The notes: generated by a model from the letters alone, not told the origin. 50,234 nucleotides of DNA from an uncultured Sphingomonadaceae bacterium (GCA_903871605.1 CAIQHF010000027.1:1-50234); one strand, 5' to 3'; numbered from the stretch's first letter, positions 16,523 to 25,499 are shown. A program made the numbers and translations.

Positions 16523-18694
16523 ATGACTTATCGGTATCTGCTTCTTACTTCGGCTGTGTTGAGCACGCTCTGCGCCGCGCCGGTTGTCGCTCAGGATGCT
16601 CCCCCGGCGACGGGTGCGGCCGCCGAGACGCAGGCGGCGGCCCCCAATGGCGATATCGTCGTCACCGCGCAGCGCCGCTCGCAGAACCTTCAGAACACGC
16701 CGATCGCGGTCAGCGCCTTCTCCGCCGAGATGCTGCAGGCGCGCGGCGTGACCCAGATCGCCGACGTCGCAGCCAGCACGCCGGGCCTCTACATCACCCA
16801 GGGAACCGCCTCGCCGAGCACCTTGCAGGTCGAGATGCGTGGCGCGCAGGAGCAGAATGGCGGCTCGATCACGTCGGAATCGCCGGTCGCGATCTACGTC
16901 GACGACGTCTATCAGTCGCGGCTCAGCACCGCCAATTATGATCTTGCCGACATCACCCGCGTCGAGGTGCTGCGCGGACCGCAGGGCACACTCTACGGCC
17001 GCAACTCGATGACCGGCGCGATCAAGCTGATCACGCGCCAGCCCGATGGCTCGAGCTGGCTCAACACCGACATCAGCCTCGCGCGGTTCGAAGAGGTGCG
17101 CGCCAAGGTCAGTGCCGGCGCGCCGATCGGCTCGAATCTCGCCTTCGCGGCCTCCGGCTTCTACGACGACCGTAATCAGGGCTGGCAGTATAATGTGACG
17201 ACCGACCAACGGGTGGGCACGTTCCGCCGTTACGGCGGCCAGCTCCAGCTCGGGATCACCAATGTCGAGCATCTCGAAGCGGTCGCCAAGGTCAGCTACG
17301 TCAACGACGTGAGCGACGGGCAGCACTTCCTCCCGCTCAACGAGGCGACGCTCAAGCCGGCTCTCCCCTTCTACGACACGGCCACCCCGGAAGAGTCATA
17401 CGGCAATAATCACCAGGTCGCCGCCTCGTTGCACCTCGGCTATGATTTCGGCGGCGTGAAGCTCCGTTCGATCACCGCCTATCAGAAGATGCACGACGCG
17501 TGGGCGCTCGATTTCTCGGGCGGCTACATCCAGCCCGCAACGGGCGCGATCGACTCGGGCTTCTATCGCAGGTCCGATGGCGGCCAGCATCAGTTCACGC
17601 AGGAAGTCCAGCTGCTCGGCAAGGCGTTCAACGACAAGTTGAACTATATCTTCGGCGCCTATTATTTCAACGAGCATGCGCACCAGGCGACGCTCGATAC
17701 GCTCGATGCGTTCTTCCTGACCTACCTTCCGCAGAATTTCCAGGTCCAGTCGAAGAGCGTCGCGTTCTACGGGCAGGCCGATTACGAGATCATCCCAAAT
17801 CTGACCGCGTCGGTCGGCATCCGCTATACCGACGACAAGAAGCATTTCGAGGGCGAGACGCAGAACGGCGCGCTTCCCGAGCTCGCCTCGGTCGCCAGTG
17901 CGATCAACGCGAAGGTTTGGACGCCGCGCTTCAATCTCGAATATAAGCTGTCGCCGCACGCCATGGTGTACGGCACGGTCTCGAAGGGCTATCGCGCCGC
18001 CGGCTTCAATTCGCTGGTCATCGCCGATCCCAAGGATTTCGGCGCCGCCTACAAGCCCGAGACGGCATGGTCCTACGAAGTCGGCGCGAAGTTCGATGCG
18101 TTCAACCGGATGTTGCGGCTCAATCTCGCTGCCTATTATGAGCAGCTGAGCAACCTGCAGACGCTGGCGGATGCCGGCGGCGGCTCGTTCATCATCCAGA
18201 ACGCGGCCAAGGCCAAGGTCGAGGGCATCGAGTCCGAGCTGACGCTCAATCCGATGAAGGGCCTCAGCCTGTTCGGCAACCTCACCTATACCTACGACAA
18301 ATATGGCACGCTCAACCCGGCCTCGGAAGCGGCGGTATATGGTGCCGAGCGTCTTCCGCTGGTCTCGCGCTGGCAGTATCAGGTCGGTGGCAGCTACGAA
18401 GTGTCGCTGCCCGATACCTCGGCGATCAACCTGTCGGCGGACTATAATTATCGCTCGCACTATTTCTCGCTGGTCAGCCTGGCCGAGACATCGAACAACC
18501 CGTCGATCGGCCGCGCCAATGCGACGCTGACCTACAAGGCGCCCGCCGATCGGTTCGAGATCTATGCCCAGGCGACCAACATCCTGAACAGCAAGGACTA
18601 TTTCGCGTCGGCGGAATTCATTCCTGGCGTCTTCGGCTATCGGATCGCGCTCGAGCCGCGCGTGTGGCGGGTCGGCTTCCGCTTCAAGATGTAA
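16523..18694 (+). CDS. TonB-dependent outer-membrane receptor
   Basis: A 723-residue receptor. The signal peptide ends around VVAQDAPP (residues 22-29), followed by an Ala/Pro/Thr-rich linker and the TonB-box-like segment GDIVVTAQRR. The plug domain contains NTPIAVSAFSAEML and RVEVLRGPQGTLYGRNSMTG, the hallmark of the plug's end. The remaining ~550 residues are beta-barrel, with YGTVSKGYRAAGFN typical of sphingomonad receptors, ending GFRFKM. ATG 16523 with GGGGGA upstream is chosen over GTG 16508. The next gene is a P450 about 110 bases on, suggesting that the imported molecule is oxidised by it. Ligand: probably a hydrophobic or bulky organic compound (inference). Confidence 0.95.
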   Translation: MTYRYLLLTSAVLSTLCAAPVVAQDAPPATGAAAETQAAAPNGDIVVTAQRRSQNLQNTPIAVSAFSAEMLQARGVTQIADVAASTPGLYITQGTASPSTLQVEMRGAQEQNGGSITSESPVAIYVDDVYQSRLSTANYDLADITRVEVLRGPQGTLYGRNSMTGAIKLITRQPDGSSWLNTDISLARFEEVRAKVSAGAPIGSNLAFAASGFYDDRNQGWQYNVTTDQRVGTFRRYGGQLQLGITNVEHLEAVAKVSYVNDVSDGQHFLPLNEATLKPALPFYDTATPEESYGNNHQVAASLHLGYDFGGVKLRSITAYQKMHDAWALDFSGGYIQPATGAIDSGFYRRSDGGQHQFTQEVQLLGKAFNDKLNYIFGAYYFNEHAHQATLDTLDAFFLTYLPQNFQVQSKSVAFYGQADYEIIPNLTASVGIRYTDDKKHFEGETQNGALPELASVASAINAKVWTPRFNLEYKLSPHAMVYGTVSKGYRAAGFNSLVIADPKDFGAAYKPETAWSYEVGAKFDAFNRMLRLNLAAYYEQLSNLQTLADAGGGSFIIQNAAKAKVEGIESELTLNPMKGLSLFGNLTYTYDKYGTLNPASEAAVYGAERLPLVSRWQYQVGGSYEVSLPDTSAINLSADYNYRSHYFSLVSLAETSNNPSIGRANATLTYKAPADRFEIYAQATNILNSKDYFASAEFIPGVFGYRIALEPRVWRVGFRFKM

Positions 18695-18807
18695 TCGACG
18701 ACATCCGTCGCTCTTCCTTCGATATATCGGCTCGGCGCTCGCAGGCTATGCCGATGCCGAAGGGAAGGAAGGGCGACGGCCACGGGGCCGGTGAGGGTAG
18801 TGGAGTG

Positions 18808-20046
18808 ATGACGGTGCCGAGTGCGACCCAGCCGATCGACGACATCGATTTCGGCTCTCCCGATTTCCTTCGCGACCCGTGGACCCCACTGCGCGCGCTG
18901 CAGCGCGACCAGCCGGTCTTCTGGAGTCGGTCGCAAAACGCCTGGATCGTCACCCGGCACGAGGACGTGCTGGCCACATTCCGCGACCAGCGGCTTTCGG
19001 CCAGCCGGATCGTGCCGTTTCTCGAGACCGTGCCGGGCGGTCTCGGCGACGATTTTCCGCTGATCCGCCACTTCGAGGACAAATGGATCTCGAACGTGGA
19101 CCTCCCGATCCACGCCAGGCTCCGCCGGTTGATGGCGAATGCGTTTTCGAAGGGCGTGGTCGAGGCGCTTCGTCCGACGAGCCGCCAGATCTGCCGCGAC
19201 ATCCTCGATGGCGTCGAGGGACGAGACGTCGATTTCGTGGTCGACGTCGCGCGTGAATTGCCCGCGCGCGTGGTGACCGCAATGTTCGGCATTCCCGCCG
19301 AGCTGCGCGACCAATTCGCGACCTGGGCGGGGCACATCCAGCAGGCCACCGGCGCCGCCGTGCTCGATCGCGCGATGATCGAATTATATCATGGCACGCT
19401 GGTCGACATGAACGTCGAGCTGCTCAAGCTCATCGAGCAACGCCGCGCGGCGCCGCGCGACGACCTGCTCAGCCAGTTCGTCCAGGCGCGCGACGAAAGC
19501 GACAAGCTTTCTGACGACGAGCTGCTGGGCGCCTGCCATGCGACGATCATCGCCGGCTTCGAGACGACGATGCACATGCTGACGCTCGGAATGATCGAAC
19601 TGGCCGAACGGCCCGCGCTGCAGGCCCATTTGCTGTCCGGACCGATCGCGTGCGGCAAGACGATCGACGAGCTGCTGCGCTACATCGGCATGGCCAAGGG
19701 CATGCTGCGCGTTGCGCGCAGCGACTTCGACTGGCACGGGCAGACGATCCGCAAGGGCGACTTCGTCTTCGGGATGAACATATCGGCCAATCGCGACGAG
19801 CGCGTCTGGGCCGATCCCGATCGGATCGATCCCGACCGCAACAATGCCAGGTCGGCGGCCTTCGGGCCCGGCATGCATTTCTGCCTGGGGCATTTGCTCG
19901 CCAAGATGGAGCTGGGTGAATTCTTCACCGAATTGTTCGGCGGTTTCGAGATCGAGATCCTTTCGGCGGACCGCCCGTGGATCAACAGCTTCACCTTCCG
20001 CGGGCTTGAGCATCTGCCGGTGCGGATCACCCGCAAGGCGGGCTGA
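18808..20046 (+). CDS. Cytochrome P450
   Basis: A 412-residue soluble P450. The heme loop FGPGMHFCLGH places Cys at 359, the I-helix motif is AGFETT (249-254), and ExxR is in DELLRYIGM. Start at 18808 fits the typical N-terminus (short Asp/Pro-rich leader, then DPWTPLRALQRDQPVFW) with GAGGG upstream; in-frame ATGs at 18748 and 18754 would add a basic leader. No ferredoxin is adjacent, unlike the first P450, so it probably uses the ferredoxin at 2582 or one encoded elsewhere. Its position behind the TonB receptor suggests it acts early on the imported substrate. The two P450s differ clearly from each other. Confidence 0.93.
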   Translation: MTVPSATQPIDDIDFGSPDFLRDPWTPLRALQRDQPVFWSRSQNAWIVTRHEDVLATFRDQRLSASRIVPFLETVPGGLGDDFPLIRHFEDKWISNVDLPIHARLRRLMANAFSKGVVEALRPTSRQICRDILDGVEGRDVDFVVDVARELPARVVTAMFGIPAELRDQFATWAGHIQQATGAAVLDRAMIELYHGTLVDMNVELLKLIEQRRAAPRDDLLSQFVQARDESDKLSDDELLGACHATIIAGFETTMHMLTLGMIELAERPALQAHLLSGPIACGKTIDELLRYIGMAKGMLRVARSDFDWHGQTIRKGDFVFGMNISANRDERVWADPDRIDPDRNNARSAAFGPGMHFCLGHLLAKMELGEFFTELFGGFEIEILSADRPWINSFTFRGLEHLPVRITRKAG

Positions 20047-20053
20047 GCGACCC

Positions 20054-20088
20054 GGCGTGGCGGTCGCCGTCGGAGGCGACGCCGCGCC
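20054..20088. terminator. Imperfect GC-rich hairpin between convergent genes
   Basis: GGCGTGGCGGTCGCC and GGCGACGCCGCGCC pair with small interruptions around a 6-base loop (20069-20074) in the 51-base gap between the convergent P450 and FAD oxidase. No T tract follows. A bidirectional terminator role is plausible from position. Confidence 0.4.
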
Positions 20089-20097
20089 GTCCTGGCG

Positions 20098-21672
20098 TCA
20101 GAGCCCCAGGGCTGTCGGGTTGAGCAGATTTTCAGGGTCGAGCTCGGCCTTGATCGCGCGCAGCAGCCGCATCGCGCCGGGATCGCGGTCGAGCGCATAG
20201 GGATAGAGCTTGCCGATCTGGAAATGCCCCGCCCCGTGGGCGTGCATCAGCGTGATGATGTGGTTTCGCATCGTCTCGACGAGCGCTGCGCCCTGGGGAT
20301 TTGCGGCGTAGCGCGGCAGCTTGGCGAGATAGGCCGGTTCCATCATCCGGTGATGGAATTCGGCGAGCTCGTCCTTCCAGTAGAGCGCGGGCTCGTAGAG
20401 GAAGGTCGACGCGCCGATACACGAGAACATCGCGCCGATATGGACGCCGTGCGTCTCCATCGCGTCCCTGCACGCGGTGACGTAGGACGTGAAGGCGGCG
20501 TGGAACGCCAGCACCTGCGAGTGCGGCAGCAGACCGTGCAACGGCACCCAGCGCTCGCCGTCGGGCCCGAGCATGTTGTGCAGCGGCTGGAACGGCATCG
20601 CCCGTACGACCGTCGGCACCGAGGCGGCGATCTCGCGGCCGAAGCCGTGCGCGATCCGCCGCAGCGACCCGAGCTTGGCGCGCGCCTCGACCGGATCATG
20701 GCCGTCGACGATATAATGGGCGGCATAGGGCGCGGCGGCGAGCACGCGTCTTCCTGCCGCTGCCATGCCGACGAGGCTCCGCACGCCCGTCGCCGCGTTG
20801 GGCGAGGACCGCCAGACGCTGCGCGCGACGGTCAGCATCGAGCCGGCGTCCTGCTTGGCGATCTGGCCTTTCGACAGCGCGAGATCGAGCCCGAAGCTCT
20901 TGTCCTCGATCTTCTCCGAGGCGAGCCGCGCCATGCAGGCGTGCAGCGTGGCGAAATCGGGGAAGGCGAATGAGGCGGCCTCGAACGCAGGCTTGCGCCG
21001 TAGCAGCTTGAGCGTGATCGCGGTCTTGATGCCGAGCGTGCCGGCGTCGCCGGTGAACAGGCCGGCGAGATCGGGGCCGTAGTTGCGATAGAATGCGCCA
21101 CCTGCGGCGCTGCCGGCGGTGCTGGTCCGGATGAACTCGCCCGACGGGAGCAGCGCCTCGATCGCGACGACGCTGTCGGCCGAGATGCCGGCGGCGTTGC
21201 TGCCATGGCCGTTCGCGTTCTGGCTGACGGTGCCGCCGACGCTCGCGGCAAGCCCGCTGAAGGTCCCGACGAAAGGGACCTTGAGCTGCCGCGGCGCCAA
21301 CGCGGCATCGAGCGCATGCCAGCTGATCCCCGGTTCGACGGTGACGAGCATGTCCTGCTCGTTGATCGCGACGATGCGGTTCAGCGCGCTCGAATCGATG
21401 ACGATGCTGTCGCTGCTCCGCGGCAGATAGCTGTCGGTGTAGGAGACCCCGCCGCCGCGGACGTGGATGGCGAGCCCCGCACCCGCGGCTGAGATCACGA
21501 TCGCGCGCAGCTCGTCGATCGTCTCCGGCCGTACCACGCCGCGCGGCAGCGCCCCCGCGCGGTAAACGTCCATCGCGAAGAAGGCGCGGTCGCTTTCGGG
21601 CAGCATGCGGCCCGATGCGCGGATCGATTCCGGCAATTCCATCTCGTCTGTCGTCCCCGTCTGCAGAGCCAT
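20098..21672 (-). CDS. FAD-dependent oxidase, PCMH/VAO superfamily (copy A)
   Basis: A 524-residue flavoprotein. The FAD-binding PCMH domain covers about residues 45-225 (VRGGGVSYTDSYLP at 71-84; TFSGLAASVGGTVSQN; GDAGTLGIKTAITLKLL). The C-terminal FAD-oxidase domain ends LDPENLLNPTALGL. In covalent family members a His follows the GGG; here it is Val76, so flavin attachment at that site is not expected. Members oxidise alcohols, phenols or hydroxy acids. The gene is last in an eight-gene operon, and its ATG overlaps the methyltransferase stop by one base (TGATG). Copy B at 41806 has exactly the same length and the same RGGGxSYTD pattern, but they are diverged (about half identical by eye in the FAD domain). 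Confidence 0.9.
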   Translation of the reverse strand: MALQTGTTDEMELPESIRASGRMLPESDRAFFAMDVYRAGALPRGVVRPETIDELRAIVISAAGAGLAIHVRGGGVSYTDSYLPRSSDSIVIDSSALNRIVAINEQDMLVTVEPGISWHALDAALAPRQLKVPFVGTFSGLAASVGGTVSQNANGHGSNAAGISADSVVAIEALLPSGEFIRTSTAGSAAGGAFYRNYGPDLAGLFTGDAGTLGIKTAITLKLLRRKPAFEAASFAFPDFATLHACMARLASEKIEDKSFGLDLALSKGQIAKQDAGSMLTVARSVWRSSPNAATGVRSLVGMAAAGRRVLAAAPYAAHYIVDGHDPVEARAKLGSLRRIAHGFGREIAASVPTVVRAMPFQPLHNMLGPDGERWVPLHGLLPHSQVLAFHAAFTSYVTACRDAMETHGVHIGAMFSCIGASTFLYEPALYWKDELAEFHHRMMEPAYLAKLPRYAANPQGAALVETMRNHIITLMHAHGAGHFQIGKLYPYALDRDPGAMRLLRAIKAELDPENLLNPTALGL

Positions 21673-22865
21673 CAGCGCTTCTGCGCGATCAGCACTTCCC
21701 AGCCCCCGCCGGGGGCGTATTCGCCTGCCTTGAACTTGCGGTTGGCGACCGCCTCGGCGGCCTTGGCGTCGTAGCCCGCCGCGCTGTTCGCGGCCGCCTC
21801 CCTGATCGCCATCGGGGCTGTATCGAAGCGGATCGTATCGGTGGGGAAGCCCGCACGCTCGGCGAGCGCGACCTGATCGATCTCGCGCATCGCGCCCCAG
21901 AAGGGCTCGTTGTTATAGTAGGTCTCATTGTCCAGGACGAACTGCGTGAACGGGTCCATCAGGTCGAACGGCGGCAGATCCGCGTGGATCATGTAGCCGC
22001 CGGGCGCGAGCAGCCGGTAGCACTCGTCGAATATGCGCGGCATCGCCTTGCCCGAGGTTTCGTGCAGCAGGACGTGGCTGACGACGAGATCGAAATAGCC
22101 ATCCTCGAAATCGGTCTTCTCCGCGTTCATCTGCGCGAAGTTGACGACGGTGCCGAGCCCGGCCGAGCGGGCATGCGCATATTTCACCTGCGGCGCCGCG
22201 ACATCGATGCCCCAGACTTCGGCGTCCGGGAAAAATTCCTTGTAGGGCAGCGTCGAATGGCCCGCCGAGCAGCCCATGTCGAGGATGCGCCTGGGCGCGA
22301 ACCCCGCGATCCGGCGCCGGATATAGTTGCAGACCGAGCGGCCCTTGTCGTCGCTGAACGGCCCCGTATAGCCCATCGAATAGAGATAGACGCCGCGGTC
22401 GTAGAGCGCGCCTGCGGCGAGCTGCTCGGTGTCGGTGTCGGAGGCGTAGCCGCCCGGCATGCAATGGATGTCGAGCGCGGTGACGTAGCGTGGCACGGCG
22501 AGGTCGGGGTCGAGGCGCAGCTCGCCGCCCTTGTCGGCCAGTGCGTCCGCGGCCGCGGTCAGGCGCGGCCAGTCATGCTCGAGGCTGTCGATGATCGCGT
22601 TCCACACCATCTCCTGCGCGGTGCGGTTGAGCGCGGCATAGGCCTGGAAGAAGGGCTCCCTGGTCATCGCCTTGCGGATCTGATGCCGGTCGGTCAGCGT
22701 GCCGCCGGCGGTCGCGGCCAGCTTGCGATAGAGCGGCGTCAGGCCCGGCAGGATCTCGCGCTGAAGATAGCCCCGCATGCTCTTGGCGAATTCCTGCCGG
22801 CTGCGCTCTTCGTGGCTCGCCTTGGGAAGCGTGGGGTGGTCGGCTTGCTGGAAGGTGTTGAGCAT
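21672..22865 (-). CDS. SAM-dependent methyltransferase with long N-terminal domain (copy A)
   Basis: A 397-residue protein. The class I methyltransferase core starts near residue 190: RRILDMGCSAGHST is motif I, EVWGIDVAAPQ ends in the ribose-binding acidic strand, and FDLVVSHVLLHE and LLAPGGYMIHADLPP follow. About 190 residues of mostly helical sequence precede it, which is much longer than a minimal methyltransferase and probably confers substrate binding. ATG 22865 starts MLNTFQQA, identical to the start of the paralogue at 40242. It is followed without gap by the FAD oxidase and preceded by the unknown protein gene with a 14-base gap. The methyl acceptor is unknown; O-, N- or C-methylation are all possible. 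Confidence 0.9.
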   Translation of the reverse strand: MLNTFQQADHPTLPKASHEERSRQEFAKSMRGYLQREILPGLTPLYRKLAATAGGTLTDRHQIRKAMTREPFFQAYAALNRTAQEMVWNAIIDSLEHDWPRLTAAADALADKGGELRLDPDLAVPRYVTALDIHCMPGGYASDTDTEQLAAGALYDRGVYLYSMGYTGPFSDDKGRSVCNYIRRRIAGFAPRRILDMGCSAGHSTLPYKEFFPDAEVWGIDVAAPQVKYAHARSAGLGTVVNFAQMNAEKTDFEDGYFDLVVSHVLLHETSGKAMPRIFDECYRLLAPGGYMIHADLPPFDLMDPFTQFVLDNETYYNNEPFWGAMREIDQVALAERAGFPTDTIRFDTAPMAIREAAANSAAGYDAKAAEAVANRKFKAGEYAPGGGWEVLIAQKR

Positions 22866-22879
22866 CGCTATGTCCTTCG

Positions 22880-23563
22880 TCAGCCGAGGTCGAGTTCGGC
22901 AAGTTCGTAGCTGACGGGTCCGAACGCGCCGAGCAGGCGCAGCGGCAGGAAATCGCCCTGCGTCACCCAGAAGTCCGAATAATGCGGGGTGATGTCGCTC
23001 CAGCGCACGCGGAAATGCTCGCCGGTGAACTGTCCGGCCGGAACCTCGACCGCGTCCGGGCCGATATAGGTGACCAACGGCGATACCGCCTGCGCATAAT
23101 AGCCGCCGACGCCATAGTCGCCAACCGAATTGGTCACGCAGGTCACCGGCTTCTCGACGCCGGGCTCGGTGCAGCCGCGCGCCGCGGCGACGAGCACGTC
23201 GGCGAGGATCGTGTGGAGCCCGAGATAGTCGACCGGGCGGCCCACCGCGAGCCGCTGCGAGACGCGGCCCATCGCCTTGCTGAAGGCTTCGCATTCCACC
23301 GCTTCGCCATCGACGCGAAACCAGCAATGCGACACGAACTCGCCGTCGATCACCTCGCGCGTGAACGCCTCGCGCGCGCTCCAGTCCGCGCCGACAGACC
23401 AGCTCGCCTCGCGCATCACCTTGCGATCGTCGAACTCGGTGACGGCCCGCATCACGCGGCCGCCGTCCCATGTCGACATCGAGAATCGCTCGCGCCCCCA
23501 TTGTTCGCCGCCATCCTTGAGGTGGACGATCCGGCCGGAAAGCGTCTTGGGAGAGAATGTCAT
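22880..23563 (-). CDS. Protein of unknown function (copy A of a duplicated family)
   Basis: A 227-residue protein without signal peptide or membrane helix. I do not recognise a characterised family. It is rich in Trp, Val and acidic residues, suggesting a beta-rich fold. Its paralogue at 34360 has nearly the same length and shares an N-terminal GRxxxLxxxGxxWGxER pattern, a central Trp-Tyr/Phe-Arg-(I/V)DGEA segment, a middle region with GxEKPVxCxxNS, GEHFxVRWSD, and the terminal V(S/T)YELAELDL. The strict conservation of the last ten residues in both copies points to a functional C-terminus. It sits between the SDR and the methyltransferase in the operon, so it is likely part of the same pathway, perhaps a binding or lyase-like protein. 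Confidence 0.75.
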   Translation of the reverse strand: MTFSPKTLSGRIVHLKDGGEQWGRERFSMSTWDGGRVMRAVTEFDDRKVMREASWSVGADWSAREAFTREVIDGEFVSHCWFRVDGEAVECEAFSKAMGRVSQRLAVGRPVDYLGLHTILADVLVAAARGCTEPGVEKPVTCVTNSVGDYGVGGYYAQAVSPLVTYIGPDAVEVPAGQFTGEHFRVRWSDITPHYSDFWVTQGDFLPLRLLGAFGPVSYELAELDLG

Positions 23564-23611
23564 GATCGCCTCAACCTATCCGTAATGGCAACACCGCGCC
23601 GATCGGGCGCG

Positions 23612-24304
23612 TCACCACGGGACGACATCGCCCGAATATTCGTAGAAACGCGCCTCGTCCGCATCGACATCGGCCTGTGCGACGAGCGCATACATACCCT
23701 CGACGCTGGTCGAGACCTCGACGGTCGCGTCGGGGCCCCCCATGTCGGTCCTGGCCCAGCCGGGGCAGAGCAGCAGCACGGCACGGCCGCTGCCCGCATG
23801 GCGCGCGCCGAAGCTGCGGACGAGCATGTTGAGCGAGGCCTTGCTGATCCGATAGAGATCGACGTCGCCCTTGTTGTTGCGTGCCATGCTGCCCATCCCC
23901 GAAGAAGTGAAGGCGAACACGCCACCCGGCGGTACCAGGTCGCCGAGCAGTTCGGCGATGCGAATGCCGGCGATCGCGTTGGTTCCCAGCACGCGCAGGA
24001 TCTCGTTGTCGGATTGCTCCCAGATCGGCGCGAAGCTCGCCTGGAAAATCCCGGCGACGATGTGCAGCGCGTCGATACGGCGGTTCGCCAGGTCGTCGCG
24101 CAGCGCGGTCACCGCAGCGACGTCGGTGACGTCGAGCATGCGGATGTCGAGGCAGTCCGGATGGCGGACACCGAGCGCATCGAGCTCAACGGACGGCGTG
24201 ATCGTCGTCGCGATCACCGCCCAGCCATTGGCGAGATAGGTCTGCGCGAGCGCCAGGCCGAGGCCCTTCGTGGCGCCGACGACGAGGGCCGTTCGGCGCG
24301 TCAC
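23612..24304 (-). CDS. Short-chain dehydrogenase/reductase
   Basis: A 230-residue SDR of the compact type resembling C-factor/YciK-like proteins. The cofactor motif is GATKGLG; the catalytic pair is in YRISK with an upstream Ser run TSSGMG; the usual NNAG is reduced to IVAGIF. GTG 24304 is the start because it overlaps the hydrolase stop (GTGA), the coupling style seen throughout this operon. Probable NAD(P)-dependent alcohol or ketone conversion; the altered NNAG and C-terminal segment mean the substrate cannot be guessed. The gap to the following unknown gene is 48 bases, the widest in this operon. Confidence 0.85.
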   Translation of the reverse strand: MTRRTALVVGATKGLGLALAQTYLANGWAVIATTITPSVELDALGVRHPDCLDIRMLDVTDVAAVTALRDDLANRRIDALHIVAGIFQASFAPIWEQSDNEILRVLGTNAIAGIRIAELLGDLVPPGGVFAFTSSGMGSMARNNKGDVDLYRISKASLNMLVRSFGARHAGSGRAVLLLCPGWARTDMGGPDATVEVSTSVEGMYALVAQADVDADEARFYEYSGDVVPW

Positions 24305-25137
24305 TGCCGGGCTCCGTCGAGACCATGGAGGAAATGCGTGACGGCCTCCGCCCAGGCCTCGGGCTGCTCGTCGACGATATCGATGCCACTTCCCTCCAGC
24401 GCGACCAGCGGGAAGTCGGGTCGCAGCGCATGCGCGCGTTCGGCATGTGCGTAGATCGAGTCGCCGGTGTTGGTGAGGATCATCCCGGGCTGGCGCACCT
24501 GGGGGAGAGTCTCCGCCTGCCGGTAGGTGTAGGCGGCATGGTGGCCGTGCCAAAAGGCGCCGCGCCCGACGAGCGACTGGACGACGTAATCGCTCAGACG
24601 CGACGGCGGGGCGGCGCCATGGGCGAGCCGGTTCCGGATCGCGAACAGCTCGACCATATGCGCCGCCTCGGGGCGCGGGGCATAGCTCAGCTCCCATAGA
24701 TGCAGGCCGGACATGAAGCTGTCATACTCGGCATCGCTGACGAGCAGCGGGCCGTTGACGATCAATGCCGAGATGCGCTCGGGGAAGCGGAGCGCCGCCT
24801 CGGTCGCGACGAGCGCGCCGGTATGGTGGCCGAGGATCGCGGTCTCGGCGATGCCGAGCGTATCGAGCACCGCTGGCACCACTTGCGCATAGTCGCCGAC
24901 CGTCGGGACGAAACGTGTCGGATCGGACTGGCCGAAACCCGGCATGTCGATGCCGATCGGCCGGAAGCCGCGGCGTGCGAGCGGTTCATAGACGAGATCG
25001 AACTGGCTCGACGTCACCGGCGCCTGATGCAGCAGCACCAGCGGCTTGCCGTCGCCCAGCGTCTGATAATGGATCTGCCCGAACGGGCCATCCGCATAGC
25101 CGCGCCGCGGCCAGGCGTGAATCGTCTCAGATGTCAC
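24301..25137 (-). CDS. Alpha/beta-fold hydrolase homologue with His at the nucleophile position
   Basis: A 278-residue alpha/beta hydrolase-fold protein. It shares RRGYADGPFGQIHY at its N-terminus with the 14625 protein, then LVLLHQAPVTSSQF (oxyanion region) and DMPGFGQSD. The elbow is LGHHTGA, so His105 replaces the nucleophilic Ser. The C-terminal region where the catalytic His would be reads GSGIDIVDEQPEAW, with no His. TNTGDSI keeps an Asp. The triad is thus missing in the same way as its relative. GTG 25137 is the start, with AAGGTGG upstream; it overlaps the small-protein gene by 11 bases. It may use different chemistry such as C-C cleavage, lyase or isomerase action (inference). Confidence 0.83.
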   Translation of the reverse strand: MTSETIHAWPRRGYADGPFGQIHYQTLGDGKPLVLLHQAPVTSSQFDLVYEPLARRGFRPIGIDMPGFGQSDPTRFVPTVGDYAQVVPAVLDTLGIAETAILGHHTGALVATEAALRFPERISALIVNGPLLVSDAEYDSFMSGLHLWELSYAPRPEAAHMVELFAIRNRLAHGAAPPSRLSDYVVQSLVGRGAFWHGHHAAYTYRQAETLPQVRQPGMILTNTGDSIYAHAERAHALRPDFPLVALEGSGIDIVDEQPEAWAEAVTHFLHGLDGARQ

Positions 25138-25486
25138 CGCGCGCCACCTTGTCCAGCACGTCGCGATAACTGTCTTCGCTGTGCTTCTGCTCGAGTTCGG
25201 CCCGCCGCTGCTTGGCCAGATAGAAGAGCCGCTCGTAATAATCCTGTCGCCATTGTTCGCGGCTCTCGAGCAGATCCGTGTCGAGCGGCAGCGCCTCGAT
25301 CTCTTCGGCGAGCGGGATGCCATGCTTGGCGATGACGCGCTCGGCGGAGTCGAGCCGCTCGCGCAGCACCGCGATCTCCTGCGCGAGGATCAGCACCATC
25401 GACAGGGCGTCGTCCACGCCGGGGGTCTCGAAGAAGCCGGGGCGTTTGCCACGAACGGTGCGGGGGAGGGAGATGCGCTTGGTCAT
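25127..25486 (-). CDS. Small helical protein, possible enzyme subunit (copy A)
   Basis: A 119-residue, charged, mostly helical protein of no family I recognise. The conserved head RGKRPGFFETPGVDDALSM is shared almost word for word with the 116-residue protein at 41459 (GKRPGFYETPALDQMMSM). An amphipathic helix, AQEIAVLRERLDSAERVIAKHG, looks suited to coiled-coil pairing. A second shared block is the ESREQWRQDYYERLFYLAK segment near residues 73-92. In both places it is encoded next to partners of the methyltransferase/FAD oxidase set with overlapping reading frames, as expected for a stoichiometric subunit. Function unknown. Confidence 0.75.
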   Translation of the reverse strand: MTKRISLPRTVRGKRPGFFETPGVDDALSMVLILAQEIAVLRERLDSAERVIAKHGIPLAEEIEALPLDTDLLESREQWRQDYYERLFYLAKQRRAELEQKHSEDSYRDVLDKVARGDI

Positions 25487-25499
25487 CGGTTACCCAGGC

